Source: Modestobacter caceresii (GTDB lineage: Bacteria > Actinomycetota > Actinomycetes > Mycobacteriales > Geodermatophilaceae). Taken from it: 64,000 nucleotides of DNA. The stretch spans positions 1 to 64,000 of the forward strand of contig NZ_JPMX01000008.1 of assembly GCF_000761485.1 (NCBI RefSeq). Reading direction: 5' to 3'. The translations under genes and the position numbers were made by a program. How positions within the stretch are numbered: the stretch's first letter is position 1; every line of letters starts with the position of its first letter. This document shows positions 1-7,459 of this stretch, in pieces. The notes under the pieces were generated by a model, which was given only the letters and a program-made list of their open reading frames with translations, ran no database searches and was not told the origin of the DNA.

Positions 1-976
1 CAGGCGGCTCGACAGCCGGCGGCGGCTCGATCGCGGGCGGCGGGGCGGGGGCGGCCGGTGGCACGGTCGGCGCCGGACCCTCCGGGGTGGGCACCGGTTC
101 CGGCGTCGTCCCGGCGTACGTGGCGGACAGCCCGAGCACCGTGGCCACGTAGCTGTCGGAGTGGTTGTAGGCGAAGACGGCGCGCGACTGGCCCTCCGGC
201 GTGGAGAGGTCCCCACCCGCGGCGCAGAGGTACTTCCCGGTGGCGACGGCGGCGTCGTTGATGTTGAAGGGGTCGCGGCGCCCGTCGCCGTTGCCGTCGC
301 TGTCGTACATCGCCCAGGTGGTCGGGATGAACTGCATCGGGCCGACGGCGCGGTCGTAGACGGTGTCGCCGTCCAGCAGGCCGTCGTCGGAGTCGAGGAT
401 CCGGGCGGTGTTGTTGGTGCCGTCGAGCGGGATGCCGATGATCGGCGGGCTCGACAGCCCGTCGGTGTGCAGGGTGGCGCCGGCGAAGCGGCCGTGGTTG
501 GACTCGACCCGGCCGATGGCGGCGATCAGGGTCCAGCTGATGCCGCAGTCGGCGGAGAGCCCGGCGGCGCGCTGGTAGGCCGTCAGTGCGGTCGACGGGA
601 TCCCGCTGGCGGCCAGTGGCGACGCCTCGCCGGTCGGGGCGGTGGCTGTTGTGGCGGTGGCTGTCTTGACTGTGGCTGTCGCGGGAGCGACGCTGGGATC
701 GGCGTCGGTCGCGATCGCCACGGTCTCCAGCAGCGGTTCGAGCGGTGGCGCGAAGACGTCCCGCAGACCGGACGGCGGGCGGGGCACGAGCGCGTCGGCC
801 TCGACGGCCATCAGGCGGGAGGACTGCGGTGGCGCCGGAGCGGCACCGGGTGCGGCGCTGGCCGCGGGGAGGAAGGCGACCAGGGCGGTGGTGATGCCCG
901 CGCTGGCGACGACGCCGGGTGCCCGCACCCGGCTCGACCGGGTCTTCGTGTGCCGTCCGCGGCGGGCCCGGCTCAT
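1..976 (-). CDS. Secreted lytic murein transglycosylase (3' end outside window)
   Basis: The reverse strand is open from an ATG at 976 to the window edge, about 325 residues without a stop, so the C-terminus is missing. The N-terminus is Arg-rich, then a hydrophobic stretch (about residues 25-45) ending in an AxA-like site, as in an export signal. The middle contains a goose-type/MltB-like SLT domain: RVESNHGR holds the presumed catalytic Glu, GPMQFIPTTW is the typical second motif, and AYNHSDSYV the third. The visible C-terminal part is Pro/Glu-rich, a likely cell-wall linker. It should cleave peptidoglycan glycan strands outside the membrane. An in-frame ATG at 1003 would add nine residues; neither start has a clear ribosome binding site. 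The family is secure, the substrate and start less so. Confidence 0.85.
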   Translation of the reverse strand, partial: MSRARRGRHTKTRSSRVRAPGVVASAGITTALVAFLPAASAAPGAAPAPPQSSRLMAVEADALVPRPPSGLRDVFAPPLEPLLETVAIATDADPSVAPATATVKTATATTATAPTGEASPLAASGIPSTALTAYQRAAGLSADCGISWTLIAAIGRVESNHGRFAGATLHTDGLSSPPIIGIPLDGTNNTARILDSDDGLLDGDTVYDRAVGPMQFIPTTWAMYDSDGNGDGRRDPFNINDAAVATGKYLCAAGGDLSTPEGQSRAVFAYNHSDSYVATVLGLSATYAGTTPEPVPTPEGPAPTVPPAAPAPPPAIEPPPAVEPP

Positions 977-1057
977 CAGCCGAGGACCTGCACGTGCTCG
1001 CATGGCATGACTTCAGGCACCAGTTCCCCCTGTGGCCGTCAACCTGCTGCAGCCGGG

Positions 1058-1077
1058 CGGGCATCGAACGATGCCCG
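1058..1077. other. Perfect 9-bp inverted repeat upstream of the transglycosylase
   Basis: CGGGCATCG and CGATGCCCG are separated by two bases. The repeat lies between the stop of the FAD oxidoreductase gene and the start of the transglycosylase, both on the reverse strand. There is no T-run. It could be a terminator for the upstream gene, a 5'-UTR structure, or an operator. Confidence 0.4.
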
Positions 1078-1180
1078 GCTCCGGACGAGGACGACCGTAA
1101 ACCGGGCCCCCCGGCTGCGCCATGCCCGTTCGGTGAACTCCTGGCAGCCGGCTGTGGTCGGCGCGCGACGCGTACGACGG

Positions 1181-2293
1181 TCACACCGCGAAGCGGGCGG
1201 GCCGGAACGCATCGAGCAGGGGGCTCCGCTCTCCGTCCAGGACCTCGCCGGCGAGCAGTTCGCCGGCGATGAGGCCGAGCGTCGCGCCGCTGTGGGTGAA
1301 GGCGACGGTGAGTCCGTCGATGCCGGGGACGGCGCCGAGCACCGGGTGCCCGTCGCCGGGGATCGGCTTACGCCCGACGCCGTAGGACGCGCAGGACAGC
1401 ACCGGCCGGCCGGCCAGCACCTGCGCCGTTTCGGACAGCAGCCCCTGCACCGTCGAGTCGCGGACGTCGAACGTCCCGTCGTCCCGGCGCACCACCTCCT
1501 CCTCCGACCAGCCGGCGTCCAGGACGATCCCGCCGCCCAGGGCGGGCCGGAGGGCCACTCGCGGCGTGTTCAGCACGGCGCGGAGCCGGTGCCCGAACGG
1601 CGGGGTGCGCACGAGCAGCGCATTCGAGGTGGCGTCGGGCAGGTGCACGCCGAGACCGGCGAGGGTGCGCGGGACGTCCGCGCCCGTGGCCAGCACGACG
1701 GCGTCGGCGTCGAGCACGTCACCGGTGCCGGTCCGCACGCCGACGACCCGGCCGCCCTGCACGACGACCTGGCACGGACCGGCCGAGGTGCGCACCACTC
1801 CCCCGGCAGCCCGCAGGTCCCGCACCAGCTGCGCGATGAGCGACGGCAGGTCGACCCAGCCCTCGTCCGGGTTGAGCAGCGCGCCGTCGTCCGGGATCGC
1901 GCCGGCGTCCACCCCGGGGAGCCGCGCGGCGACGTCCGCCCGGCTCAGCCACTCGGCCGGGTAGCCGATCTGACGCTGGTGCTCGAACGAGGCGCGGACG
2001 CCGTCGCCCCAGCGGAGGCCGCCGTCGAAGGCGATGTGCGCAGTCGAGTCGGGGCGGGCGGAGAAGGCCCGGTAGCGATCGAGGCCGAGCATGCGGAGTC
2101 GGTGGTACCCCGGTGGGAAGTCGCCGGCCGAGTTCAGCCAGGACAGGGACCGTCCCGACGCGCCGCTGGCCGGCTCGCCGTCCGTCACGAGCGTGACCCG
2201 GGCTCCCCGGGCGGCCGCCTGCGCCGCGGCCGACGCCCCGAGCACTCCCCCGCCCAGGACGACGAGCCGCACCTGGTCACTGCCTCCGCTCAC
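1181..2293 (-). CDS. FAD-dependent oxidoreductase, glycine/D-amino-acid oxidase (DAO) family
   Basis: The 370-residue protein opens with the dinucleotide-binding motif VVLGGGVLGASAA (residues 11-23) and ends in the DAO-type segment GRKPIPGDGHPVLG...HSGATLG that closes over FAD. The family oxidises amines of small amino acids or sarcosine, passing electrons to oxygen or a carrier; the substrate cannot be read from the sequence. The GTG start at 2293 was chosen because the Rossmann motif follows within ten residues; a much longer frame upstream runs antisense through the next gene and is not credible. It is divergent from the carboxymuconolactone decarboxylase gene, and its start lies only about 20 bp from that gene's ECF-type promoter. 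ECF41 loci often carry an oxidoreductase, but usually co-oriented, so a link to the ECF41 module is only a possibility. Confidence 0.8.
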   Translation of the reverse strand: MSGGSDQVRLVVLGGGVLGASAAAQAAARGARVTLVTDGEPASGASGRSLSWLNSAGDFPPGYHRLRMLGLDRYRAFSARPDSTAHIAFDGGLRWGDGVRASFEHQRQIGYPAEWLSRADVAARLPGVDAGAIPDDGALLNPDEGWVDLPSLIAQLVRDLRAAGGVVRTSAGPCQVVVQGGRVVGVRTGTGDVLDADAVVLATGADVPRTLAGLGVHLPDATSNALLVRTPPFGHRLRAVLNTPRVALRPALGGGIVLDAGWSEEEVVRRDDGTFDVRDSTVQGLLSETAQVLAGRPVLSCASYGVGRKPIPGDGHPVLGAVPGIDGLTVAFTHSGATLGLIAGELLAGEVLDGERSPLLDAFRPARFAV

Positions 2294-2314
2294 CCCCGCA
2301 GTCTCCCCGAGGGG

Positions 2315-2341
2315 TGTCACACCCGGCGCTCGGCCGGTGTC
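2315..2341 (+). promoter_or_regulatory. ECF41-type promoter
   Basis: TGTCACA at 2315-2321 is followed after 16 bp by TGTC at 2338-2341. The published ECF41 promoter pattern, as I remember it, is TGTCACA, about 16 bp, CGTC. It sits 34 bp before the ATG of the decarboxylase gene that precedes the ECF41 gene, so autoregulation is the natural reading. One base of the -10 element differs. Confidence 0.6.
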
Positions 2342-2374
2342 TCCATGTCGACCCACCACACACCTGGAGGAGAC

Positions 2375-2968
2375 ATGACGAGCAGCACCCGCGTCCCGGC
2401 GACCGAGGTCACCGGCGTCTACGGAGCCCTGGTCAAGGCGATGACCCGCAGGATGTTCGGCGCGGTGCCGGAGTCGATCGGCGTGATGTGGCACCACCCG
2501 CCGGTGTTCAAGGCCCTGATGGGGCTCGGCCGGAAGTCCGACTCCTGGGACCGGCTGGACCGCGACCTGGCGTCGTTCGCGTCCATGGCCGCGGCCAGCA
2601 CGATCGGCTGCAGCTTCTGCCTGGACCTGCACCACTTCCTGACCCACGACCGCGGACTCGACGAGGCCCGGGCGCGGGAGGTGCCGCGGTGGCGGGAGTC
2701 CGACGTCTTCACCCCCCTGGAGCGCCGGGTGATGGAGTACGCCGAGGCGATGAGCCAGACGCCGCCGGCGGTGACCGACGAGCTGTCGGCCGCCCTGCTC
2801 GCCGACCTCGGCGCGCCCGCGTTGGTCGAGCTGACTGCCAGGATCGGTGCGATGAACCTCAGCGCCCGGACCAACGTCGCGCTCGGCATCCGGTCCGCGG
2901 AGTTCTCGGCGTCCTGCGGCCTGCCGCCGCTGGCGGCCCCGTCACGGGAGGACGTCGCCCCGGCATGA
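2375..2968 (+). CDS. Carboxymuconolactone decarboxylase family protein (ECF41 partner)
   Basis: The 197-residue, mostly helical protein carries the AhpD-like redox motif in GCSFCLDLHHF (about residues 75-85), with the two cysteines spaced CxxC and the following His. Such proteins act as alkylhydroperoxidases or decarboxylases. In many actinobacteria a carboxymuconolactone decarboxylase, oxidoreductase or epimerase gene precedes an ECF41 sigma factor and is its main target, and the arrangement here matches: an ECF41-type promoter upstream and an ATGA overlap with the sigma gene downstream. The start is well supported by GGAGGAGAC just upstream. The physiological substrate is unknown. Confidence 0.85.
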   Translation: MTSSTRVPATEVTGVYGALVKAMTRRMFGAVPESIGVMWHHPPVFKALMGLGRKSDSWDRLDRDLASFASMAAASTIGCSFCLDLHHFLTHDRGLDEARAREVPRWRESDVFTPLERRVMEYAEAMSQTPPAVTDELSAALLADLGAPALVELTARIGAMNLSARTNVALGIRSAEFSASCGLPPLAAPSREDVAPA

Positions 2969-3834
2969 CCGACGACCCGTTCCTGGCCCACCGCAGCCTG
3001 CTGTTCACCGTCGCCTACGAGCTGCTCGGCTCGGCCGCCGACGCCGACGACGTCGTGCAGGAGACGTGGCTGCGGTGGGCCGAGGCGGACCGCACGGAGG
3101 TGCGCGACCCGCGGGCGTACCTGGTCCGGGTCATCACCCGCCAGGCGCTCAACCGGCTGCGCACCGTGTCCCGCCGCCGGGAGGACTACGTCGGCGAGTG
3201 GCTCCCCGAGCCGCTGCTGACCAGCCCGGACGTCGCCGAGGACGTCGAGCTGGCGGAGAGCGTCTCGCTGGCGATGCTGACCGTGCTGGAGACGCTGGGG
3301 CCGACCGAACGTGCGGTGCTGGTGCTGCACGAGGTCTTCGCCGTGCCGTACGAGGAGATCGCCGAGGCGGTGGGCAAGTCGGGCGCCGCCGTCCGGCAGA
3401 TCGCGCACCGGGCGCGGGAGCACGTGGCCGCCCGCCGTCCGCGGATGGTGGTCGACCCGGCCGAGCAGCAGCTGGTCGTGGACCGGTTCCTGGCCGCGCT
3501 CACCGGCGGCGACGTGCAGGCACTGCTGGACGTGCTCGCCCCCGACGTCGTGGTGGTCGCGGACGGCGGCGGCCTGGCGCCCGCTGCCCGGCGCCCGCTC
3601 GCCGGCCGGGAGCGGGTGGCCGGGGCGCTGTCCCGGTTCGCCGAGCTCGCGCCCGGGGTGCTGATCACCACGCCGCTGATCAACGGTGGGGTCGCCGCCC
3701 GGATCGACCCGGGCGGCGAGTTCGACACGGCGATCACCTTCGTCGTCGAGGACGGCCGGATCGCCCGGATGTACGCGGTGCGCAACCCGCACAAGCTGGG
3801 CCGGCTCGACGAGGTGGCGGAGCTCCGGCGCTGA
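2965..3834 (+). CDS. ECF41-family RNA polymerase sigma factor with SnoaL-like C-terminal domain
   Basis: The 289-residue protein has sigma region 2 at about residues 1-70 (DADDVVQETWLRW), region 4 at about 100-155 (LGPTERAVLVLHEVF, PYEEIAEAVGKS) and a SnoaL-like domain from about 165 to the end. Two signatures described for ECF41 are present: DGGG after region 4, and NPHKL near the C-terminus in place of the usual NPDKL. In this group no anti-sigma factor is known; the C-terminal extension itself modulates activity. The ATG overlaps the decarboxylase stop (ATGA), so the two are translationally coupled. It probably directs transcription from the promoter at 2315-2341. Confidence 0.92.
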   Translation: MTDDPFLAHRSLLFTVAYELLGSAADADDVVQETWLRWAEADRTEVRDPRAYLVRVITRQALNRLRTVSRRREDYVGEWLPEPLLTSPDVAEDVELAESVSLAMLTVLETLGPTERAVLVLHEVFAVPYEEIAEAVGKSGAAVRQIAHRAREHVAARRPRMVVDPAEQQLVVDRFLAALTGGDVQALLDVLAPDVVVVADGGGLAPAARRPLAGRERVAGALSRFAELAPGVLITTPLINGGVAARIDPGGEFDTAITFVVEDGRIARMYAVRNPHKLGRLDEVAELRR

Positions 3835-3840
3835 CGGCCG

Positions 3841-4692
3841 TCAGGTGGACGGTCCGCCGACCTCCGCCAACCCGAGGGTGCGGATGAGGTCGAACCGGGA
3901 GGCGTCCTCGGTGCCCGGCTCGGCGGTGTAGGTGACGATGCGCAGATCGGTGCCGATCACGGTGAGGACGTCGCAGTCCACGGTCACCAGGCCGACGCGC
4001 GGGTGCACGAAGGTCTTCGCCTGGAACCGGTGCTCGACCACCGTGCCCTCGGCCCACAGCTGCGCGAACCGCGGGTCGGGCTGCAGCTCGGCGAGCAGGG
4101 CCCGCACGGACGGGTCGTCCGGGTAGCGGACCTGGGCACTGCGCAGGTCGGAGACGAGGGCACGCTGGTGTCGTTCCAGGTCACCGTCGCTCGACACCAC
4201 CTGCGGCGCCCGGCCGGCGAACTCCGCGGCGACCAGGTTGAGGCCGGCCGGCATGTCCCCCAGCAGGGCACGCCAGGCCGCGTTGGCGGTCAGCAGGGTC
4301 CAGTGCGCCGTCCACACGCCGATCGCGACGTCCGGGAGCCGGGCCAGCAGCCGCTGCACGCTGGCCGGGATGTGGGTGGGGACGGCGCTGGGCAGCGGCG
4401 CGGGCAGGCCGGCGGCGAGGTACAGCTGGTCGCGCTCGAGGTCGGACAGCTGCAGCACCCGGGCGAGCGAGGCGACGACCTGCGCCGAGGGGCGGTCGGC
4501 GCGGCCCTGCTCCAGCCGGACGAGGTAGTCGACCGAGACGCCGGCCAGCAGGGCGACCTCCTCCCGGCGCAGCCCTTTGGTGCGGCGCTGCCCAGTGGGG
4601 AACCCGACCGCGGCCGGCTGGAGGCGTTCCCGCCATGCGCGCAGCAGCGCCGCGAAGTCCCCTCGGTCGGCCATGAGCTCATCGTCGTCCAC
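3841..4692 (-). CDS. XRE-family regulator with MmyB-like ligand-binding domain
   Basis: The 283-residue protein has an N-terminal helix-turn-helix at about residues 15-75 (GLRREEVALLAGVS, YLVRLEQGRADRPS) and a C-terminal MmyB-type domain (about 105-270) of a fold thought to bind small lipophilic molecules. Regulators of this type usually repress a divergently transcribed short-chain dehydrogenase or efflux gene and are released by its substrate. That is the arrangement here, with an SDR gene starting 83 bp away. The start used is GTG 4692; an ATG at 4674 is also possible, and neither has a strong ribosome site. It converges on the ECF41 gene with only 6 bp between stops. Confidence 0.88.
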   Translation of the reverse strand: MDDDELMADRGDFAALLRAWRERLQPAAVGFPTGQRRTKGLRREEVALLAGVSVDYLVRLEQGRADRPSAQVVASLARVLQLSDLERDQLYLAAGLPAPLPSAVPTHIPASVQRLLARLPDVAIGVWTAHWTLLTANAAWRALLGDMPAGLNLVAAEFAGRAPQVVSSDGDLERHQRALVSDLRSAQVRYPDDPSVRALLAELQPDPRFAQLWAEGTVVEHRFQAKTFVHPRVGLVTVDCDVLTVIGTDLRIVTYTAEPGTEDASRFDLIRTLGLAEVGGPST

Positions 4693-4775
4693 CGCGGCCG
4701 GGATGGGTGGTACTGCCAGTCATACGGTCGGACGGGACCACCGGACGCCGCCCGATCGGGGGCACCGTCGGTCGC

Positions 4776-5471
4776 ATGACGACGACATTGATCACTGGCG
4801 GCAACAAGAGCCTCGGCTTCGAGGCGGCCCGGCGGCTGAAGGACCTCGGGCACCGGGTGGTCATCGGCGCCCGCGACGCGGAGCGCGGTCAGCGCGCGGC
4901 CGAGGAGCTGGGCGTCGACTGGGTGCGCATCGACGTGACCTCCGACGAGTCGGTGGCGGCCGCGGCCGCCGAGGTGCGCGAGCGCGTCGGCGGGCTGGAC
5001 GTGCTGGTCAACAACGCGGGCATCTCCGGGCCGATCGGCGCGGTGGAGGACTACACCGCGGCGGACCTGATGGCGGTGCTGGACACGAACACCGGGGGGA
5101 TCGTCCGGACGACGCACGCCTTCCTGCCGCTGCTGCGCGAGTCGGCGGCCCCGGTGATCGTGAACGTGACCAGCGGGCTCGGCTCGTTCGCCGTGCGCTC
5201 CGACGAGTCCCGGATCGAGCACTCGGTCCCCTCGCTCGGGTACTCGGCCAGCAAGGCGGCGGTCAACATGCTCACCTCCGTCTACGCCCAGTTCCTCCCG
5301 GAGCTGCGGATCAACACGGTGGACCCGGGCTACACGGCCACCGACTTCAACGGCCACGCCGGCCTGCAGACCGTCACCGAGGGCACCGACGCGATCGTCG
5401 CGATGGCGTCGATCAGCGCGGACGGCCCGACCGGCACCTTCACCGACCGGCACGGCGCCGTCGCCTGGTGA
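4776..5471 (+). CDS. Short-chain dehydrogenase/reductase (SDR)
   Basis: The 231-residue protein is a classical SDR. The cofactor loop is TGGNKSLGFE (residues 7-16), the structural motif is NNAG, and the catalytic pair is in YSASK. The first glycine-rich motif is a variant of TGxxxGxG, with NKSLG as often seen in this subgroup. It should reduce or oxidise a small carbonyl or alcohol with NAD(P)(H). Its divergent neighbour is an MmyB-like repressor gene, which suggests control by a hydrophobic inducer related to the substrate. A strong inverted repeat follows the stop at 5484-5510. Confidence 0.88.
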   Translation: MTTTLITGGNKSLGFEAARRLKDLGHRVVIGARDAERGQRAAEELGVDWVRIDVTSDESVAAAAAEVRERVGGLDVLVNNAGISGPIGAVEDYTAADLMAVLDTNTGGIVRTTHAFLPLLRESAAPVIVNVTSGLGSFAVRSDESRIEHSVPSLGYSASKAAVNMLTSVYAQFLPELRINTVDPGYTATDFNGHAGLQTVTEGTDAIVAMASISADGPTGTFTDRHGAVAW

Positions 5472-5483
5472 CCTGCGCTTGGG

Positions 5484-5510
5484 CCCGGGCCGGTCCCCGG
5501 CCGGCCCGGG
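5484..5510. terminator. Bidirectional stem-loop between convergent SDR genes
   Basis: CCCGGGCCGG and CCGGCCCGGG form a perfect 10-bp stem with a 7-nt loop, 12 bp after the SDR stop at 5471 and about 50 bp from the stop of the convergent SDR gene. There is no clear T-run, as is common in high-GC actinobacteria. Confidence 0.6.
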
Positions 5511-5557
5511 CGGCGCGGAGCGCCCTCCGCTGGGGTGCCTCGCGCCGACCGTTCCGG

Positions 5558-6385
5558 TCAGGAGTCGGTGGCGGCGGCGGTGGCCCGCTGCGCGCGGACG
5601 GCGTCCAGCCGGGCCTCGAGTGCCGCGGTCATCCCGGCCCACGAGTCGCTGCCGAGCACGAGGCGGAGCGGCGCGGGGTCCCGGTCCACGCTGTCGATCA
5701 TCGCGGCGGCCATCCGGGCCGGGTCCCCGATGACGCCGGGCGGCCCGCCGTCCCGGAAGGCGCGGACCGCCGCGGCCGGCGAGACGTCGTAGGCGTCGAG
5801 CGGCTCGGCGAACCGCAGCCCGCTGGAGCCGAAGGCGGTGCGCGCGCCACCGGGCTCGACGATGGTGACGCCGATGCCGAACGGCGCAACCTCGGGGGCC
5901 AGCGCCTCGCAGAAGCCCTCGATGCCCCACTTCGAGGCGTTGTACAGGGAGGAGCCCGGCCACGCGGCCTGGCCGGCCATCGACGACAGCTGGAGGACCC
6001 GCCCGCCGCCGGCGGCACGCAGGTGCGGGAGCGCGGCGCGGATGAGCTGGACGGAGCCGAGCAGGTTGGTGTCGAGCTGGTGGCGGACCTGCTCGTCGGA
6101 GAGCTCCTCGGCGGCGCCGAACAGCCCGTACCCGGCGTTGCTGACGACGACGTCGAGCCGGCCGAAGTGGGCCCGCGCGTCGTCCACGACGGAGCGGATG
6201 CGGTCGGTGTCGGTGAGGTCGAGGCGCTGGACGGCGAAGGTGTCGGGGTGGGTGTCGACGAGGTCGGCGACCGCGTCGGGCCGCCGGACGGTGCCGACGA
6301 CGCGGTCGCCGCGGGCGAGCAGCTGCTCGGCGAGCTGGCGGCCGAAGCCGCTGCTCACCCCGGTGATGAGCCAGGTTCGTGTCAT
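5558..6385 (-). CDS. Short-chain dehydrogenase/reductase (SDR)
   Basis: The 275-residue protein has TGVSSGFGRQ near the N-terminus (cofactor loop TGxxxGxG), SNAGYG (NAG-type motif) and YNASKWG (catalytic Tyr and Lys). The sequence after the catalytic site (VEPGGARTAF) is typical of the subgroup of SDRs that act on small aldehydes, retinoid-like or lipid-like molecules, but the substrate is not predictable. ATG 6385 is the natural start, immediately before the Rossmann strand. The divergent neighbour is a second MmyB-like repressor, 103 bp away, repeating the repressor/SDR arrangement seen at 3.8-5.5 kb. Confidence 0.88.
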   Translation of the reverse strand: MTRTWLITGVSSGFGRQLAEQLLARGDRVVGTVRRPDAVADLVDTHPDTFAVQRLDLTDTDRIRSVVDDARAHFGRLDVVVSNAGYGLFGAAEELSDEQVRHQLDTNLLGSVQLIRAALPHLRAAGGGRVLQLSSMAGQAAWPGSSLYNASKWGIEGFCEALAPEVAPFGIGVTIVEPGGARTAFGSSGLRFAEPLDAYDVSPAAAVRAFRDGGPPGVIGDPARMAAAMIDSVDRDPAPLRLVLGSDSWAGMTAALEARLDAVRAQRATAAATDS

Positions 6386-6488
6386 GCCCCCAGCGTCGAT
6401 CGGCCGCGTGCCGGCAACCAGGCCCCCGGCGAGGGGGGTGCCGACAGGGACAGCCACGTGAACGGCGCCGCGACCTACCGTTTCGGAC

Positions 6489-7442
6489 GTGGCGGAGAAC
6501 CTGATCGGCGAGTACCTGCGCGCCCGGCGTGAGCAGGTGCGCCCTGAGGACGTCGGGATCGCGGTGACCAACCACCGTCGCGTGCCGGGGTTGCGCCGCG
6601 ACGAGCTGGCGATGCTGGCCGGGGTGAGCACCGAGTACTACACGCGGCTCGAGCAAGGGCGTGACCGGCACCCGTCGGCGCAGGTGCTCGACGCGGTGGC
6701 GCGGGCGCTCGGCCTGGACGGCGCGTCGACCGCGCACCTGCACGACCTGGCGGACCCGGCACCCCGCCGCCGGCGCACGCAGCGCCGTGCCGAGCGGGTG
6801 CGACCGAGCGTCACCCAGCTGATCGCGTCGTGGGACCACACGCCCGCCTTCGTGCAGGGCCGCCACCTCGACGTGCTGGCGGCCAACCGGTTGGCCGTGG
6901 CGCTGTCGCCGCTGTTCACCCCGGGCACCAACCTGTTGCGGACCGTGCTCCTGGAGCCGGGCCGGTTCGGCTCCTCGGCCGAGCTGGAGGCGACCGCCGT
7001 CGACCTGGTCGCCGTGCTGCGGAGCGCCGCCGGACCGGACGTCGACGATCCGCGACTGGCCGAGCTGGTCGGCGAGCTGTCGGTGCGCAGCGACCTGTTC
7101 CGGCAGCTCTGGGCACGCCACGACGTACGCCAGCACCCCGGCGGGGGCGTGTACCGGATGCAGCACCCGCAGGTCGGTGACCTGGAGCTGCGCTACGACA
7201 AGTTCTCCGTCGCGGACGCCGACGACCAGGTGCTGGTGGTCTACCAGGCGGAGCCGGGTTCCCGGTCGGCCGAGTCACTGGCCCTGCTCTCCACGATCGC
7301 CGGGGCTGCTGCGGCCGATCCTCAGACAGGGAACCGTGGTGGCCAGGCGCTCGACCCGACGACCGTGCACTCCGTGCAGCAGCCGGGACATCGCTCGGTG
7401 CTGCCGAGACCGAGCGGCATGCCGGGGCCCGGGCGCGACTGA
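6489..7442 (+). CDS. XRE-family regulator with MmyB-like ligand-binding domain
   Basis: The 317-residue protein has a helix-turn-helix at about residues 10-75 (GLRRDELAMLAGVS, YYTRLEQGRDRHPS) followed by the MmyB-type domain (about 110-270). The last 40 residues are poorly structured and not typical of the family, so the stop may lie a little later than in relatives. It is divergent from the SDR gene at 5558-6385 and probably represses it. The GTG at 6489 is the best start, since the HTH begins soon after. The intergenic region contains CAGGGACAG (6445-6453), a string also found in front of the third MmyB-like regulator. Confidence 0.87.
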   Translation: MAENLIGEYLRARREQVRPEDVGIAVTNHRRVPGLRRDELAMLAGVSTEYYTRLEQGRDRHPSAQVLDAVARALGLDGASTAHLHDLADPAPRRRRTQRRAERVRPSVTQLIASWDHTPAFVQGRHLDVLAANRLAVALSPLFTPGTNLLRTVLLEPGRFGSSAELEATAVDLVAVLRSAAGPDVDDPRLAELVGELSVRSDLFRQLWARHDVRQHPGGGVYRMQHPQVGDLELRYDKFSVADADDQVLVVYQAEPGSRSAESLALLSTIAGAAAADPQTGNRGGQALDPTTVHSVQQPGHRSVLPRPSGMPGPGRD

Positions 7443-7459
7443 GCACCGGGCCGAACAGT

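Noticed and set aside
980-1180. c-di-AMP (ydaO-type) riboswitch before the lytic transglycosylase
   Set aside because: Only GGGGGAACTGG resembles part of the motif; the other conserved blocks and pairing were not found.
161-2314. Very long forward-strand frame preceding and including the carboxymuconolactone decarboxylase
   Set aside because: The upstream part is antisense to the transglycosylase and FAD oxidoreductase genes and has the Arg/Gly/Ala-rich composition of a shadow frame; a good ribosome site marks the real start at 2375.
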